The notes: generated from the letters alone by a model not told the origin. A stretch of 38,207 nucleotides of DNA from Prolixibacteraceae bacterium (GCA_029265875.1 JAJUGS010000004.1:1-38207); one strand, 5' to 3'. Positions 1 through 10,783 are shown, numbered from the stretch's first letter. A program made the numbers and translations.

Positions 1-3
1 AGA

Positions 4-462
4 ACCACCTTCTTTCTAATGGTAATCGTGACTTAAAAGGTGAATAGAAAGAAAAGAACAAGAAATGCGAATAATGAAAAAGCAGCTGATGTACAACCCT
101 GAAAGGGTTTGATTATAATAGCCCGGGGTAAGTGAGGCACGAACGCCACCCCGGGACGAAAGGAATCAAAAAAGCAACCGTCCGCGAAGTGAGCAGGATT
201 GAAAAACAAAACCAATTGCGGACGGAACAGAAAGACCACCTTCTTTCTAATGGTAATCGGGATGTAAAAGGTGAATAGAAAGAAAAGAACAAGAAATAGC
301 GAATAATGAAAAAGCAGCTGATGTACAACCCTGAAAGGGTTTGATTATAATAGCCCGGGGTAAGTGAGGCATGAACGCCACCCCGGGACAAAAGGAATCA
401 AAAAAGCAACCGTCCGCGAAGTGAGCAGGATTGAAAAACAAAACCATTTGCGGACGGAACAG
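4..462 (+). repeat. Two tandem direct copies (period ~231 bp) of a palindrome-bearing intergenic unit
   Basis: accaccttctttctaatggtaatcg...gcggacggaacag is present at ~4-230 and again at ~235-462 with few mismatches. Confidence 0.9.
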
Positions 463-660
463 AGATTTCGCTCCTCTGGAGCTTCGGATTATTGGGTGTC
501 TCGCTTTGGCTACAAAGATTGCGCGACGCTGTCGCTGAAAATGAAAAAATTTAATAAAACGAAACAGCGCCGAATGTTCAAAATAATAATAGCCCGGGGT
601 GAGTGAGGAACTTTTTGAATAAGGAATAACGAATATCAAATAAGGAATGACGAAGTATAA

Positions 661-782
661 AAAAGCCTTTAAGGCTTAAATATGAATAACCCGGGGTTTC
701 AACCCCGGGAAAATGCCAAGGACAAAGCACCCGTCCGCTAAGAAAGCAGATTGAAAATCGAACCTTGTTGCGGACGGAACGG
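661..782 (+). repeat. Composite intergenic repeat: CCCGGGG hairpin followed by a CCGTCCGC...GCGGACGG hairpin
   Basis: gaataacccggggtttcaaccccggg then cccgtccgc...gattgaaaa...gcggacggaac; same layout at 30336-30449 and 36396-36514. Confidence 0.8.
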
Positions 783-836
783 ATTAAAGGTTGAAAACAG
801 AGTAGAAAACAGATTAAAACGAGAAAAATATTCAAT

Positions 837-2618
837 ATGATTCAAAATAAACGACTTTTTAAAACTCTGGTTTTTATTGTTCTGGCAGGTTTCGTGGCAA
901 CGCAGTTTGCCTGTACTTCATCCGATACCCGTTCGGTAAAACAGGTAATGGACAGCAAGGTAACTGATTTGTATGCGACAAAAACAGAGACAGAATTGAC
1001 CGCTCTCACCTACGACCAGGCAAAGGCACTTTTTTCGCCTGAGGAATTGAATATTCTGGCAACCCGTCACTGGATGTTCGATGTGAATGTTCCGGTTACC
1101 GTTTCGGTTTTCAGAAGCAAAAAACAGGAAATTGTACCGTGGTGGTTGTTAGAAAACGGCTTCACCAAAACCAATCTTTCCGTAAAAAACGAAATGACAG
1201 AATATGAAATCTGGCAAAAAGCTTTTCCTGCCGGAAAAGTCGGATTGGGTATCAACGGTTTTGAAAACTACGGACTGCACTATTTTGTCGCTGTTCAACC
1301 TCAAAAAAAGGAAGACCAGCTTGCACTCACCAACTCTTTCCCTGAAAACCAGTTTGTGGGCGTTTTACAGGATGGCGCTTTTACCTACCACGACTGGGAC
1401 GAACTGGTTTTAACCGGAATTCCTGAAGAACTGAATGGGGCACAGTTGCTCACAACCGTCCGTGGCCGAGGAACCGAATCACATTTGGTGGGCGCTTTCC
1501 GGAAGACTGAAACCCCCTCGTCAGAAAAACCCGACCAGGTAATGCTGACCTGGAGCAGCGATCCGTCAACATCGGTCGATATTCAATGGAGAACCGATAC
1601 AACCGTAAATTCAGGAAAAGTAAGTTACCGCAAAAAAGGTGACAGCGTGGTTCGTTCGGCCGGGGCTCACAAATTCAGGCTCGAAGACCGCCTGCTGATG
1701 AACGACAGGTTTATCAACCGGTTTACCGCAAAAATATCGGGTCTTGAACCGGGAACTGTTTACGAATACCAGGTTTCACCAGATACGATCTGGAACCCGG
1801 ATTTTACTTTTACCACGGCTGCATCCAACGACACTTTTTCGTTTGTCTGGTTTGGTGACACGCACTTTTCACCCCAATTTGGCCAGTTGCTGAACCGTGC
1901 CGATTCTCTTCATCCCGATGCTGCATTTTTTTCCATTGCCGGCGATTTGGTGAGCGATGGTTTGTACCGCGATCAGTGGGACGCCCTTTTTTCTTATGTA
2001 CCTGGTGCAATTTCACAAAAACCTTTGATGTGTGTTCCGGGAAACCACGATAACAGGGCTGGTTTGGGAGCCGGAATGTACAGGGCCATGTTCAGTTATC
2101 CTGAAAATGCACCAGCCGGAGTGCCAACTGAGCAAACTTATTCTTTTACATACAAAAACACCTTGTTTCTGATGATTGACGCCACTTCGCCTGTTGATGC
2201 GCAAACCGGCTGGATTGAGGAACAGTTGAAAAACAGCACAGCAACCTGGAAAATTGCGGTGTTCCATTTTCCACCCTACAATTACGAAGAGCCTTATTTC
2301 GACATACAAAAAACCTGGGTGCCGCTGTTCGATAAATATCATGTTGACATGGTTTTTGGAGGTCACATCCACTATTACATGCGCTCAAAACCGATGAATG
2401 GCGGTGTGGTAACCGATTCATACAAAAACGGGACTGTTTACGTGATTTCCATCGGAATTCCTTCCCGTCACAAAAATATAGGGGAAGAACCTTATGCAGC
2501 AGTTCGTTATGGAGAAGGACAGTTTTACCAGTATCTGAAAGTGGAAGGAAATAAACTCATTTTCACAACTTTTAATGCTGAAGGAAAAGTAGTCGATTCG
2601 TTTACCATCAAAAAGTAA
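837..2618 (+). CDS. Secreted metallophosphoesterase, purple acid phosphatase-like, with N-terminal FN3-like domain (lipoprotein)
   Basis: Lipobox-like FVATQFACTSS; motifs GDTHF, GDLVSDG, GNHDNRAG, GGHIHYY. Confidence 0.85.
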   Translation: MIQNKRLFKTLVFIVLAGFVATQFACTSSDTRSVKQVMDSKVTDLYATKTETELTALTYDQAKALFSPEELNILATRHWMFDVNVPVTVSVFRSKKQEIVPWWLLENGFTKTNLSVKNEMTEYEIWQKAFPAGKVGLGINGFENYGLHYFVAVQPQKKEDQLALTNSFPENQFVGVLQDGAFTYHDWDELVLTGIPEELNGAQLLTTVRGRGTESHLVGAFRKTETPSSEKPDQVMLTWSSDPSTSVDIQWRTDTTVNSGKVSYRKKGDSVVRSAGAHKFRLEDRLLMNDRFINRFTAKISGLEPGTVYEYQVSPDTIWNPDFTFTTAASNDTFSFVWFGDTHFSPQFGQLLNRADSLHPDAAFFSIAGDLVSDGLYRDQWDALFSYVPGAISQKPLMCVPGNHDNRAGLGAGMYRAMFSYPENAPAGVPTEQTYSFTYKNTLFLMIDATSPVDAQTGWIEEQLKNSTATWKIAVFHFPPYNYEEPYFDIQKTWVPLFDKYHVDMVFGGHIHYYMRSKPMNGGVVTDSYKNGTVYVISIGIPSRHKNIGEEPYAAVRYGEGQFYQYLKVEGNKLIFTTFNAEGKVVDSFTIKK

Positions 2619-2623
2619 ATCCA

Positions 2624-3625
2624 ATGAAAAGAATTTTCCTGTTCATTATTACCGTTTTTGCTTTTTTCAGTCTGAATGCACAAACTACCCCAAAACTTCA
2701 GTTTAAAAGCGGTGTGCTGAAAATCGTTCAGTTTACCGACACACACATCAATTTAAAAGAAAAGAAGAACCTTGAAGTTTACACCACGGTTGAAAAAGTG
2801 ATGGAGGCTGAGAAACCTGATCTCGTGGTGTTCACGGGCGATATTGTTACTGAAGACGATCCGCAGGAAGCCTACAAAAAACTTTTTGAAATAGTTGAAA
2901 TATACAAAACACCCTGGACGATGGTTTTCGGGAATCACGATTCGGAACACAATTTTTCACGGAAGGAACTGGCTGGTTTTCTGCAAAAGTTTCGCTATTG
3001 TCTGAACAACGACAAAGAAGAAACTTATGGTTATTCCAATTTTGTATTGCCGGTTTTGGGCAACGACGGAAAACCCGCTGCCCAGTTGTATTTTATGGAT
3101 TCGAACATGTACAGCACACTCCAGCCGCAAGTGGATGGCTGGGGATGGTTTACACACGAGCAGGTTGGCTGGTACCGCGAAAAAAGCCGTAAACTGACTG
3201 CTTCAAATAATGGGTTGCCTTTTCCGGCGCTGGCATTTTTTCATATTCCGCTTCCTGAATATACCGATGCATGGAACAACACTTTAAATCTGCCGGTTGG
3301 CGTAAAAAACGAGGATGAATGCAGTCCCGAAATCAATACCGGAATGTTTGCAGCGATGCTCGAAAGCGGCGATGTGATGGGCACTTTTGTGGGGCACGAC
3401 CACATTAACGACTATATCGGTGTTCATTATGGAATTGCACTGGCTTATGGCAGGATAACCAAAACAATGCCCGAGGCTGTTGACCCGAAGGCGGGTGGCA
3501 GGGTGATTCTTTTAAAAGAAGGTAAACGCGAATTTGATACCTGGATGAGGGAAGCAAACGGAAGTAAAGCACTGGAATGCAACTACCCGGGGTCGTTCAG
3601 CAAAGTGCCTGAAAAAAAGAACTAA
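2624..3625 (+). CDS. Metallophosphoesterase (calcineurin-like), secreted
   Basis: Signal peptide MKRIFLFIITVFAFFSLNAQ; QFTDTHIN, FTGDIV, GNHDSEH, GHDHINDY. Confidence 0.85.
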   Translation: MKRIFLFIITVFAFFSLNAQTTPKLQFKSGVLKIVQFTDTHINLKEKKNLEVYTTVEKVMEAEKPDLVVFTGDIVTEDDPQEAYKKLFEIVEIYKTPWTMVFGNHDSEHNFSRKELAGFLQKFRYCLNNDKEETYGYSNFVLPVLGNDGKPAAQLYFMDSNMYSTLQPQVDGWGWFTHEQVGWYREKSRKLTASNNGLPFPALAFFHIPLPEYTDAWNNTLNLPVGVKNEDECSPEINTGMFAAMLESGDVMGTFVGHDHINDYIGVHYGIALAYGRITKTMPEAVDPKAGGRVILLKEGKREFDTWMREANGSKALECNYPGSFSKVPEKKN

Positions 3626-3630
3626 AAATC

Positions 3631-3875
3631 ATCTGAAGTTATGTTAAAATTTGATTTTCGGGCTGAAAGCCCAATTTATTTCAAATTAATGCAATCCCGG
3701 TTAATGCCGGGAGTCGCATTGGGATTGAACAGGAAATTTCAGATAGCGCCCTGAAAGGGCAAATTAATAATAGGGAAGTTGCCCTTTCAGGGCGTCTTTT
3801 CGTTTATTGTTAAAATTACCCAGGGTGTCGCTTCGCTTTACCACTGGGCTGAATTAAATTACCGCGTCGCGGTAT
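3631..3875. repeat. Cluster of nested intergenic palindromes
   Basis: ATCTGAA/TTCAGAT, GGGCTgaaAGCCC, CAATCCC/GGGATTG, GCCCTGAAAGGGC / GCCCTTTCAGGGC, ACCGCgtcGCGGT. Confidence 0.7.
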
Positions 3876-3913
3876 AAGAATTGGAGAACTTAAAATACTA
3901 AATCAATAGAATC

Positions 3914-5266
3914 ATGAAAGATTTTTCTCGCAGAATGTTCCTGAAATCGGCAACTACCGCAACAGCAGGAGTAATTATTCTTCCAAATCTTTTGAGTTGT
4001 TCGCCCAACAACAAATTGAATATGGCACTGATTGGTGCTGGCGGACGGGGCGAAGACAACTGGGAAAAACTGATGAACGAAAACATTGTGGCGATTGCCG
4101 ATGTGGACGACAACCGTGCTGCCAATGCTTTCAAAACCTTCCCGAAAGCCAAACGATACAAGGATTTCAGAAAAATGCTGGATGAAATGCAGCATGAAAT
4201 TGATGCCGTGGTGGTTTCAACACCCGACCACACACATTTTGCTGCCGCAATGGCAGCCATGCAACTGAAAAAGCATGTGTATGTTGAAAAACCGCTGGCC
4301 CACAATGTGTGGCAACTGCGCACGCTCAAAAAAGCGGCAAAACATTATGGAATTGTTTCGCAGATGGGCAACCAGGGACACACCACCAACGGAATCCGAC
4401 TGATCAAAGAATGGTACGATGCAGGCATTTTGGGGCAGGTAAAGGAAGTACACGCGTGGTTTGGTCCGTTTGAATTCAAACCTGGTGGTTACTGGACAAA
4501 ACCCGAAAGTTTTCCGCCACCTGCTCATCCGGTTCCCGCCACACTCGACTGGGATGTTTGGCAGGGACCGGTTGCTGAACGACCTTACAACCCGGTTTAT
4601 GTACCCAAAGCCTGGCGCGGTTTTTACGATTATGGCAACGGTTTGCTGGGCGACTGGTCGAACCACACCATCGATGCCCCTTTCTGGGCGCTGGAACTGG
4701 GGAACCCGCACACCGTGGAAGCAACAGTTCCGAATCCGGTGCCCGACCACAGTTTTATCCCCGAAGAATCGGTGGTGAAATTTCAGTTTAATGCCCGCGG
4801 CGACAAAGCCGCAGCAGAACTTTACTGGCACGAAGGTGGCTCAAAACCCGAAATCAGACCCGAGTGGGGTGTTGATAAACTTCCCGATTCGGGAATGGTG
4901 ATGATAGGCGAAAAGAAAACGCTCATTACCGGCGGACGGCCTAACAACCCGCGTTTGATGGTGTCGGAAGAGGAGTGGAAGGAATTTCTGAAAAATGCAC
5001 CGGCCCAGACGATTCCGCGTGTGGGCGAAGAAATGCCGCAGCAGGAGTGGGTGGATTGTATCAAAAACGGCACTTTGCCCGGTTCAAATTTCGATTATGC
5101 CGCATCGCTCAACGAAATGGTAATGGTGGGCGTTATTGCCCAGCGTTTTGCCACCCGAATTGAGTACGATGGCGAAAAAATGCAGATTACCAATCAGCCT
5201 GAACTGAATGCCTATATTAAAGAACCCGTTCGCGAAGGATGGTCGTACGGTGAAGATTTATGGTAA
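3914..5266 (+). CDS. Gfo/Idh/MocA family oxidoreductase with Tat-type signal
   Basis: N-term SRRMFLKSATTATAG; GAGGRGEDNW nucleotide-binding region; YVEKPLAHNVWQ (EKP motif). Confidence 0.9.
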   Translation: MKDFSRRMFLKSATTATAGVIILPNLLSCSPNNKLNMALIGAGGRGEDNWEKLMNENIVAIADVDDNRAANAFKTFPKAKRYKDFRKMLDEMQHEIDAVVVSTPDHTHFAAAMAAMQLKKHVYVEKPLAHNVWQLRTLKKAAKHYGIVSQMGNQGHTTNGIRLIKEWYDAGILGQVKEVHAWFGPFEFKPGGYWTKPESFPPPAHPVPATLDWDVWQGPVAERPYNPVYVPKAWRGFYDYGNGLLGDWSNHTIDAPFWALELGNPHTVEATVPNPVPDHSFIPEESVVKFQFNARGDKAAAELYWHEGGSKPEIRPEWGVDKLPDSGMVMIGEKKTLITGGRPNNPRLMVSEEEWKEFLKNAPAQTIPRVGEEMPQQEWVDCIKNGTLPGSNFDYAASLNEMVMVGVIAQRFATRIEYDGEKMQITNQPELNAYIKEPVREGWSYGEDLW

Positions 5267-5299
5267 TTTCACATCAGCTGCGCATTTTATTTTTGGGAA

Positions 5300-5340
5300 G
5301 TCCCCCTTTTCTAAAGGGGGTGGCGAAGCCGGGGGATTTA
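5300..5340. repeat. Short intergenic palindromic repeat (GTCCCCCTTTTCTAAAGGGGG...)
   Basis: cccccttttctaaaggggg inverted repeat followed by tggcgaagccggggga. Confidence 0.6.
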
Positions 5341-5396
5341 GTAATTTTAGGGAATAAACATTTATTCAATTTTAAACCAACAAAAAATGTAAAACT

Positions 5397-6551
5397 ATGA
5401 CAGCAAAACAAACCAGCTGGAGCAAGCTGCTCCCCGCTTTCTTTGCCTTTATTGTAATGGGTTTTGTGGATATCATGGGAGTTGCCATCGGTTACGTGAA
5501 ACATGATTTTGGCGTATCCAATGTGATGGCGCAGTTCCTGTCAACAATGGTGTTGCTCTGGTTTTTTGTGCTGTCGGTGCCGGTGGGCATTTTGCAGGAT
5601 AAGTACGGGAAAAAGAACATGTTGATGTTAGGGATGGTGATTCAGGCGGTAGGTTTGGTATTGCCGTTTGTAAGCTATTCTTTTGAAATGATGTTTGCCT
5701 CTTTTATGTTGCTGGGAATGGGAAATACCTTTATCCAGGTTTCTGCCAACCCGTTGCTGCAGGATGTTTCGCCGGGAGATAAACTTGCCAGTTACCTGAG
5801 TACCTCGCAGTTTGTAAAAGCCATCGTTTCCATGTTGGGGCCCATCATTGCCGGAAAAGTAATGGCAACCTTGTTTGGCGATTGGAAACTGGTTTTGATT
5901 GTTTACGGAATAACTTCTATACTCGGTGCCTTGTGGTTGTTCTCCACGCCAATTCAGGAATCAAAACCCGACAGAAAACCGGCGTCCTTTGGTTCCTGTT
6001 TCGGATTATTGAAAAACCCGTTTATTGCTTTTATGGCCCTGTCAATCTTCCTGATTGTGGGTGCCGAAGTGTCCACCAATACCAATATTTCGAATGTTTT
6101 AATTTCGAAATTTGAAATATCCATTGAAAATGCGGCTTATGGTATCAGTGCCTTTTTTGCCGGCGAAACCATTTCGCGTCTGATAGGGGCAATTATTCTG
6201 AGTAAGATTAAACCACGCGTTTTTCTTTTGCTTACAACCCTTACTTCGCTGTTGGGAGTGGCGGGTGTGTTGATGGCACCTTCCTTTTATGTGGCATTGG
6301 CCGCCATTTTTATCATCGGACTCGGAGCTGGCAGTATGTTCCCGGTTATTTTTTCGCTGGCACTTGAAAAAATGCCCGATCGTGCCAACGAAATTTCAGG
6401 ATTGCTGATTATGGCTGTTTCAGGAGGTGCTTTTATTCCGCCGCTGGCTGGCTGGGCAAGCGACATTGTTTCGCCAGTTGCCAGTATCGGGGTAATTGGA
6501 ATTTGTTTCCTGTATATCCTGTGGGTTTCGTTTTATGTAAGAAAGATTTAA
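5397..6551 (+). CDS. MFS sugar transporter (FucP-like)
   Basis: ~12 hydrophobic segments; NTFIQVSANPLLQDV motif typical of FucP-like MFS; DKYGKK loop. Confidence 0.8.
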   Translation: MTAKQTSWSKLLPAFFAFIVMGFVDIMGVAIGYVKHDFGVSNVMAQFLSTMVLLWFFVLSVPVGILQDKYGKKNMLMLGMVIQAVGLVLPFVSYSFEMMFASFMLLGMGNTFIQVSANPLLQDVSPGDKLASYLSTSQFVKAIVSMLGPIIAGKVMATLFGDWKLVLIVYGITSILGALWLFSTPIQESKPDRKPASFGSCFGLLKNPFIAFMALSIFLIVGAEVSTNTNISNVLISKFEISIENAAYGISAFFAGETISRLIGAIILSKIKPRVFLLLTTLTSLLGVAGVLMAPSFYVALAAIFIIGLGAGSMFPVIFSLALEKMPDRANEISGLLIMAVSGGAFIPPLAGWASDIVSPVASIGVIGICFLYILWVSFYVRKI

Positions 6552-6646
6552 AGGTTAAAACCTTTACTGCAGGAATAATTTTACACCGGCTTAAGCCCGG
6601 TGTAAAGAACATTGATTAAATCAGGCTTTAGCCATTAATTTTAAAA
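6551..6646. repeat. Multi-hairpin intergenic element
   Basis: aaggttaaaacctt, TTACACCGG/CCGGTGTAA, ggctttagcc; same layout as 25710-25809. Confidence 0.65.
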
Positions 6647-6651
6647 ATGAG

Positions 6652-7842
6652 ATGAAGAAACTATTTATAATTTTTTCCCTGTTTTTGTTGACAATCACTG
6701 TTTTTGCCCAGCAAAAAAACGTCTATAATTCAATTCTGAAGGAGGAGTTAATATTTCCCCCGCAATCAGAACATTCGCATGGCAGCAGCATTGTTGCCCT
6801 GCCCAACGGCGATTTTCTGGCGGTATGGTTCCAGGGTAGTGGCGAACGCACAGCCGACGATGTGCGGATTATGGGTGCCCGGCTCGAGAAAGGCAAAAAA
6901 GAATGGGGCAAACCCTTTGTGGCAGCCGACACGCCCGGGTTGCCCGATTGTAACCCGGTTGTTTTTCTGAACGGAAAAGGAAAGCTTTTCCTGGTTTGGA
7001 TTGCAGTGCAGGGCAACCAGTGGGAAGTGTCTATTCTTCGTACACGCACCTCAACCCATTACAACAACCCGGGAGCGCCGGTGTGGGATTGGCAGGACAA
7101 CATCCTGATCAAACCCGGAAAAGAATTTGAAGAGGAAATAGAAAAGCAATTCAAGGAAATGCCCGAATTGCAGCATGGATGGGCTGGTTATGCACCGCTT
7201 TACGACGATATGATTAAAGAGGCCAGCAAAGACAAAGTCAAACGAAGTATTGGCTGGATGACCCGCATCAAACCACTGATTCTGCAATCTGGCCGGATCA
7301 TTCTGCCATTGTATCATGATGGTTTTAACCTGTCGATTTGCGCCATTTCGGATGATGACGGCGAAACCTGGAAAGCTTCAAAACCCATTGTTGGCCGCGG
7401 GCCTATCCAACCGGCGCTTGAAGTTCGCAAAAACGGTGACATTGTGGCTTTTATGCGCGACAGTGGCGATGCTCCCGCCCGCGTTCACAAAGCCATTTCG
7501 AAAGATAATGGCGACAGCTGGAGTTATACCGTAAAAACCGATATTCCCAACGAAGCCAGCGTTGAACTGCTGAAGCTGAAAGATGGCCGCTGGGCTTTCC
7601 TGGGAAATGATATCGACGATGGCCGCTACCGCGTGGCACTAATGCTCTCGGACGACGAAGGCGAAACCTGGAAATGGAAAGAATATCTCGAAAACGACCC
7701 CAAACAGGGTGGGGGCAGTTATTCTTATCCCTGCCTTATCCAAACTGCCAATGGTTTGTTGCATATTACTTATTCATCCCGAACAGGTGAGTCAGAAAAA
7801 TCGATTAAACACGTGGTGGTTAATCCCGATAAAATCAGGTAA
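6652..7842 (+). CDS. Sialidase-like BNR-repeat protein, secreted
   Basis: Signal peptide; Asp-box motifs SDDDGETWK, SKDNGDSWS, SDDEGETWK. Confidence 0.85.
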   Translation: MKKLFIIFSLFLLTITVFAQQKNVYNSILKEELIFPPQSEHSHGSSIVALPNGDFLAVWFQGSGERTADDVRIMGARLEKGKKEWGKPFVAADTPGLPDCNPVVFLNGKGKLFLVWIAVQGNQWEVSILRTRTSTHYNNPGAPVWDWQDNILIKPGKEFEEEIEKQFKEMPELQHGWAGYAPLYDDMIKEASKDKVKRSIGWMTRIKPLILQSGRIILPLYHDGFNLSICAISDDDGETWKASKPIVGRGPIQPALEVRKNGDIVAFMRDSGDAPARVHKAISKDNGDSWSYTVKTDIPNEASVELLKLKDGRWAFLGNDIDDGRYRVALMLSDDEGETWKWKEYLENDPKQGGGSYSYPCLIQTANGLLHITYSSRTGESEKSIKHVVVNPDKIR

Positions 7843-8173
7843 TTTATTAGCAGTTAAAGATTCCATTTAAACCTGAATTTGCCGACTTTTTTATTACTCT
7901 TTACTGACTTTGGGGCTTCATTCTGGGCAATTTCTTTGGGTAAGATTCAAAAAAAACGGTTTCATTTTTTTGCTGATGTAATGAAGAAAAATTTAACTGG
8001 GTTTAAAATAATAACATAAAAATTTACCTGGCTCAGCAAATCAGTTTTGCAGATTATTACGAGTATCAAAATCACTCTGCTTGACAACAATGGTGGCTTC
8101 TTTAAATCGTTTTCCTGAAACGGTGAATTTCCGGCTGGATTTACCTGCGACTGTTTTTTTTGCTTTGAAACCG

Positions 8174-8960
8174 TCACTTCACTTTCATCCCGAAAACAAA
8201 CCGGAGTACAGTTGATTTTCTGATTACCAGGAACAAAAGCAGCGAAAACGGAATGGCAGGCGCTGCCAGCATCAGAAATTTCATTCCCGGACTTGCTGAA
8301 ATGTTGATGATAAAATACCCGAAAACCACAATTACAGACTGGTGCAGAATATACACCGGTAAAACAGCCTGGTTGGCGGTTTGCAGGTATTTGTGACTGA
8401 AATTCAGCTTTGATGCAGCCAAAGCTGTAAAAAACATGACCCAGCTAAACTCAATTGAAGCGGTAACCAGGCTCGTAATCAGCGGCTCCAGCCCGTATGC
8501 TGCGGTCTGGCTGGTCGGCTTGTACTGAGAATAAGCCCGATGTTCAGGAACAGCTATTTCCGTTGTTTTAAAACATCGATAAACTTCGCCTCTTTTATCA
8601 ACAGAAATCCATAAACAAACAGCCCCAGATAGGCAAAAAAACCGGCCCAGCCGGTGTATTGTGGAAACAAAGGATTCAGGGCAAACCGTGTTAACCAGAT
8701 TGGAACTACCAGTAAAAACACACCTCACCGATGTTGGATAATCGGCTTCAAACGGTCAAATCCTGATGGCTTGTTCTTCAGGATTTTATACAGAAAAACA
8801 ACCGGGATTGTCATTACAAAAAGGTAAGGCAGGCAGTAAATGTGTGGCCCGGGATGGCCAACCCAAAGCAAAAAGCTTTCCCGAAATTAGATGAGTAAGT
8901 AATCCGGGGCCATTCAGCCAGAAAATCGGGGTAATTTCATATTGCTACTCCGGTTTTTGA
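8174..8960 (-). pseudogene. Acyltransferase-3-like membrane protein, degraded (frameshifts/stop)
   Basis: NQAVLPVYILHQSVIVVFGYFI in one frame; FAYLGLFVYGFLLIKEAKFIDVLKQRK* and PYLFVMTIPVVFLYKILKNKPSGFDRLKPI in others. Confidence 0.65.
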
Positions 8961-9156
8961 GCAGCAAAAATATAAGAAACCCAGATAATATCTTTTTATG
9001 GGAAATATAAACAGTTCAGAATAATATCGGGCAGCAAATATTTACCATTTTAAAAGCTTCAATCTGCTGGCAAAAAGGTAATTAAATGGATAAGACAAAA
9101 AAATCGTACCCGGCAATCCGGATACGATTTCTATCAAATTTTAAAAATTGTCAGTA

Positions 9157-9606
9157 TTAGTTTTGTGGGCCACCAAATCCGCCACGCTGGCGCATTCTTT
9201 CGCGGCGTTCAGCCTGAATCTGTTCGTATTTTGCAAATTGTTCTTCAGAAAGAACGGCTTTCAATTTCTGGTTTTGTTCATCGCGCATGGCCTGCATTTT
9301 TTCGCGCATAGCTTCGCGGTCGCCTCCGCCATCCATCATTTCTTCCCTTGATTTGCGCATGGTTTCAAAACCGGCAGTAATAATTTCGCGCACTTGTTTT
9401 TCCTGTTCATCTGAAAGCTGTAACCCTTCTTTTAACTCTTCCATCTGGCGATCAATGAATACCGAGGGGTCAAAATTGCCACCTCCCATGCCACCGCCCG
9501 GGCCCATTTGCGGCTGTTCCTGCTGTTGGTTATTTCTTTGTAACTTATCGCAACTCATTGTAAAAAAGGCCAATAAAGCGATCAATAATAGACTGAATTT
9601 GTTCAT
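9157..9606 (-). CDS. Spy/CpxP-like small periplasmic lipoprotein
   Basis: Lipobox LAFFTMSC; heptad-rich LQLSDEQEKQVREI and LKAVLSEEQFAKYEQ motifs. Confidence 0.65.
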   Translation of the reverse strand: MNKFSLLLIALLAFFTMSCDKLQRNNQQQEQPQMGPGGGMGGGNFDPSVFIDRQMEELKEGLQLSDEQEKQVREIITAGFETMRKSREEMMDGGGDREAMREKMQAMRDEQNQKLKAVLSEEQFAKYEQIQAERRERMRQRGGFGGPQN

Positions 9607-10012
9607 TTTTTCAATTTTTGGATTTAATTATAGAAGTATGTTTATTTAAAATCCAAATATGCTAATAAATTTATTTTGTTGATTAACTGTCGTGGATTTC
9701 TCAGGATTTTCAACCTTCATTTCATCAGTGCAAATTATTAAAGTTACTGATTGGTTGTCGGTTATGCATTGTCGCTTTTTCCGGCATTTTCACCCGATGG
9801 AACCTGCCTGACAGCAAGGCAGGCGCATATGAAGTTTGTTTTTAACTGTTTGTGTTTATCTGCAAACATGTTTGTTTCATCCTATTTTTTGCAATTTCCT
9901 CCCTTGCCGGATGTTGGGATTGGTCTGTTTTTCATGAAAAAAAATACCACATTTGCATAAACCTTTACCAATAATATCCGGGGCAGTAAAATGTCAGGTA
10001 AAACTGAAAAAT

Positions 10013-10783
10013 ATGAAGATAATCGGAATACTGTTTTTTCTATTTGTCGCATTTCAGGTGATTTCGGGACCAACAAAACCGGCGACGCAAACAGAGAAAA
10101 TTAAAATTCTCATTTTAACCGAGCGGGGCGGCCAGCACGAAAGTTTTACGGCCGCAGCAATTGAATGGCTCGAAACTGAAAAGAAAAATCTGGATATTGC
10201 CTTTACTGAAATCAACACCACTAAACCAGTAAATGAAATGTTTCTGCAACAGTTTCAGTTAATTTTGCAACTTGATTATCCGCCCTATTCATGGACAAAA
10301 GAAGCAGAAAAAGCTTTTATAAAATACATTGATGCTGGTTTGGGCGGCTGGATTGGTTTTCATCATGCCACACTTTTGGGCGATTTTGATGGTTACCCGA
10401 TGTGGAACTGGTTTTCTGAATTTATGGGAGGCATCCGTTTTCAGAATTATATTGCCCAACTTGCCGACGGCACTGTTTGTGTTGAAGACCGCTCTCACCC
10501 CGTTATGAAAGGTGTTTCGCCGTCGTTTGTGCTTTTCGCCGACGAGTGGTACACCTTTAATCAATCACCGCGGCCCCATGTTCATGTTCTGGCCAACGTT
10601 GATGAGACAAGTTATAAACCTGCCACCGATATTAAAATGGGCGACCATCCGGTTGTTTGGGTAAATGAGAATAAAAAAGCCAGGAATGTTTATTTCCTGA
10701 TGGGACACAGCAATAAACTCTTTGAATCAATGGATTTTAAAACCATGTTAGCCAATGCAATAAAATGGGCCGGAAGTAAATAA
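10013..10783 (+). CDS. ThuA-like domain protein, secreted
   Basis: Signal peptide at internal Met (MKIIGILFFLFVAFQ); GGWIGFHHATL, ADEWYTF, HPVVWVNE, FLMGHS. Confidence 0.8.
   Translation: MKIIGILFFLFVAFQVISGPTKPATQTEKIKILILTERGGQHESFTAAAIEWLETEKKNLDIAFTEINTTKPVNEMFLQQFQLILQLDYPPYSWTKEAEKAFIKYIDAGLGGWIGFHHATLLGDFDGYPMWNWFSEFMGGIRFQNYIAQLADGTVCVEDRSHPVMKGVSPSFVLFADEWYTFNQSPRPHVHVLANVDETSYKPATDIKMGDHPVVWVNENKKARNVYFLMGHSNKLFESMDFKTMLANAIKWAGSK

Noticed and set aside
4-462. Possible CRISPR array
   Set aside because: Unit is ~231 bp with no short repeat/spacer alternation; only two copies and no cas genes.
33-639. Short ORFs in the left-edge repeats (92-130 aa)
   Set aside because: They arise from repeat sequence and duplicate with the 231-bp unit; no start context or motif.
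4217-4831. 204-aa - strand ORF
   Set aside because: Antisense to the Gfo/Idh/MocA oxidoreductase; shadow ORF.
3914-5266. GH109 glycosidase
   Set aside because: Tat signal and oxidoreductase fold fit, but I could not recognise GH109-specific motifs; kept as generic Gfo/Idh/MocA.
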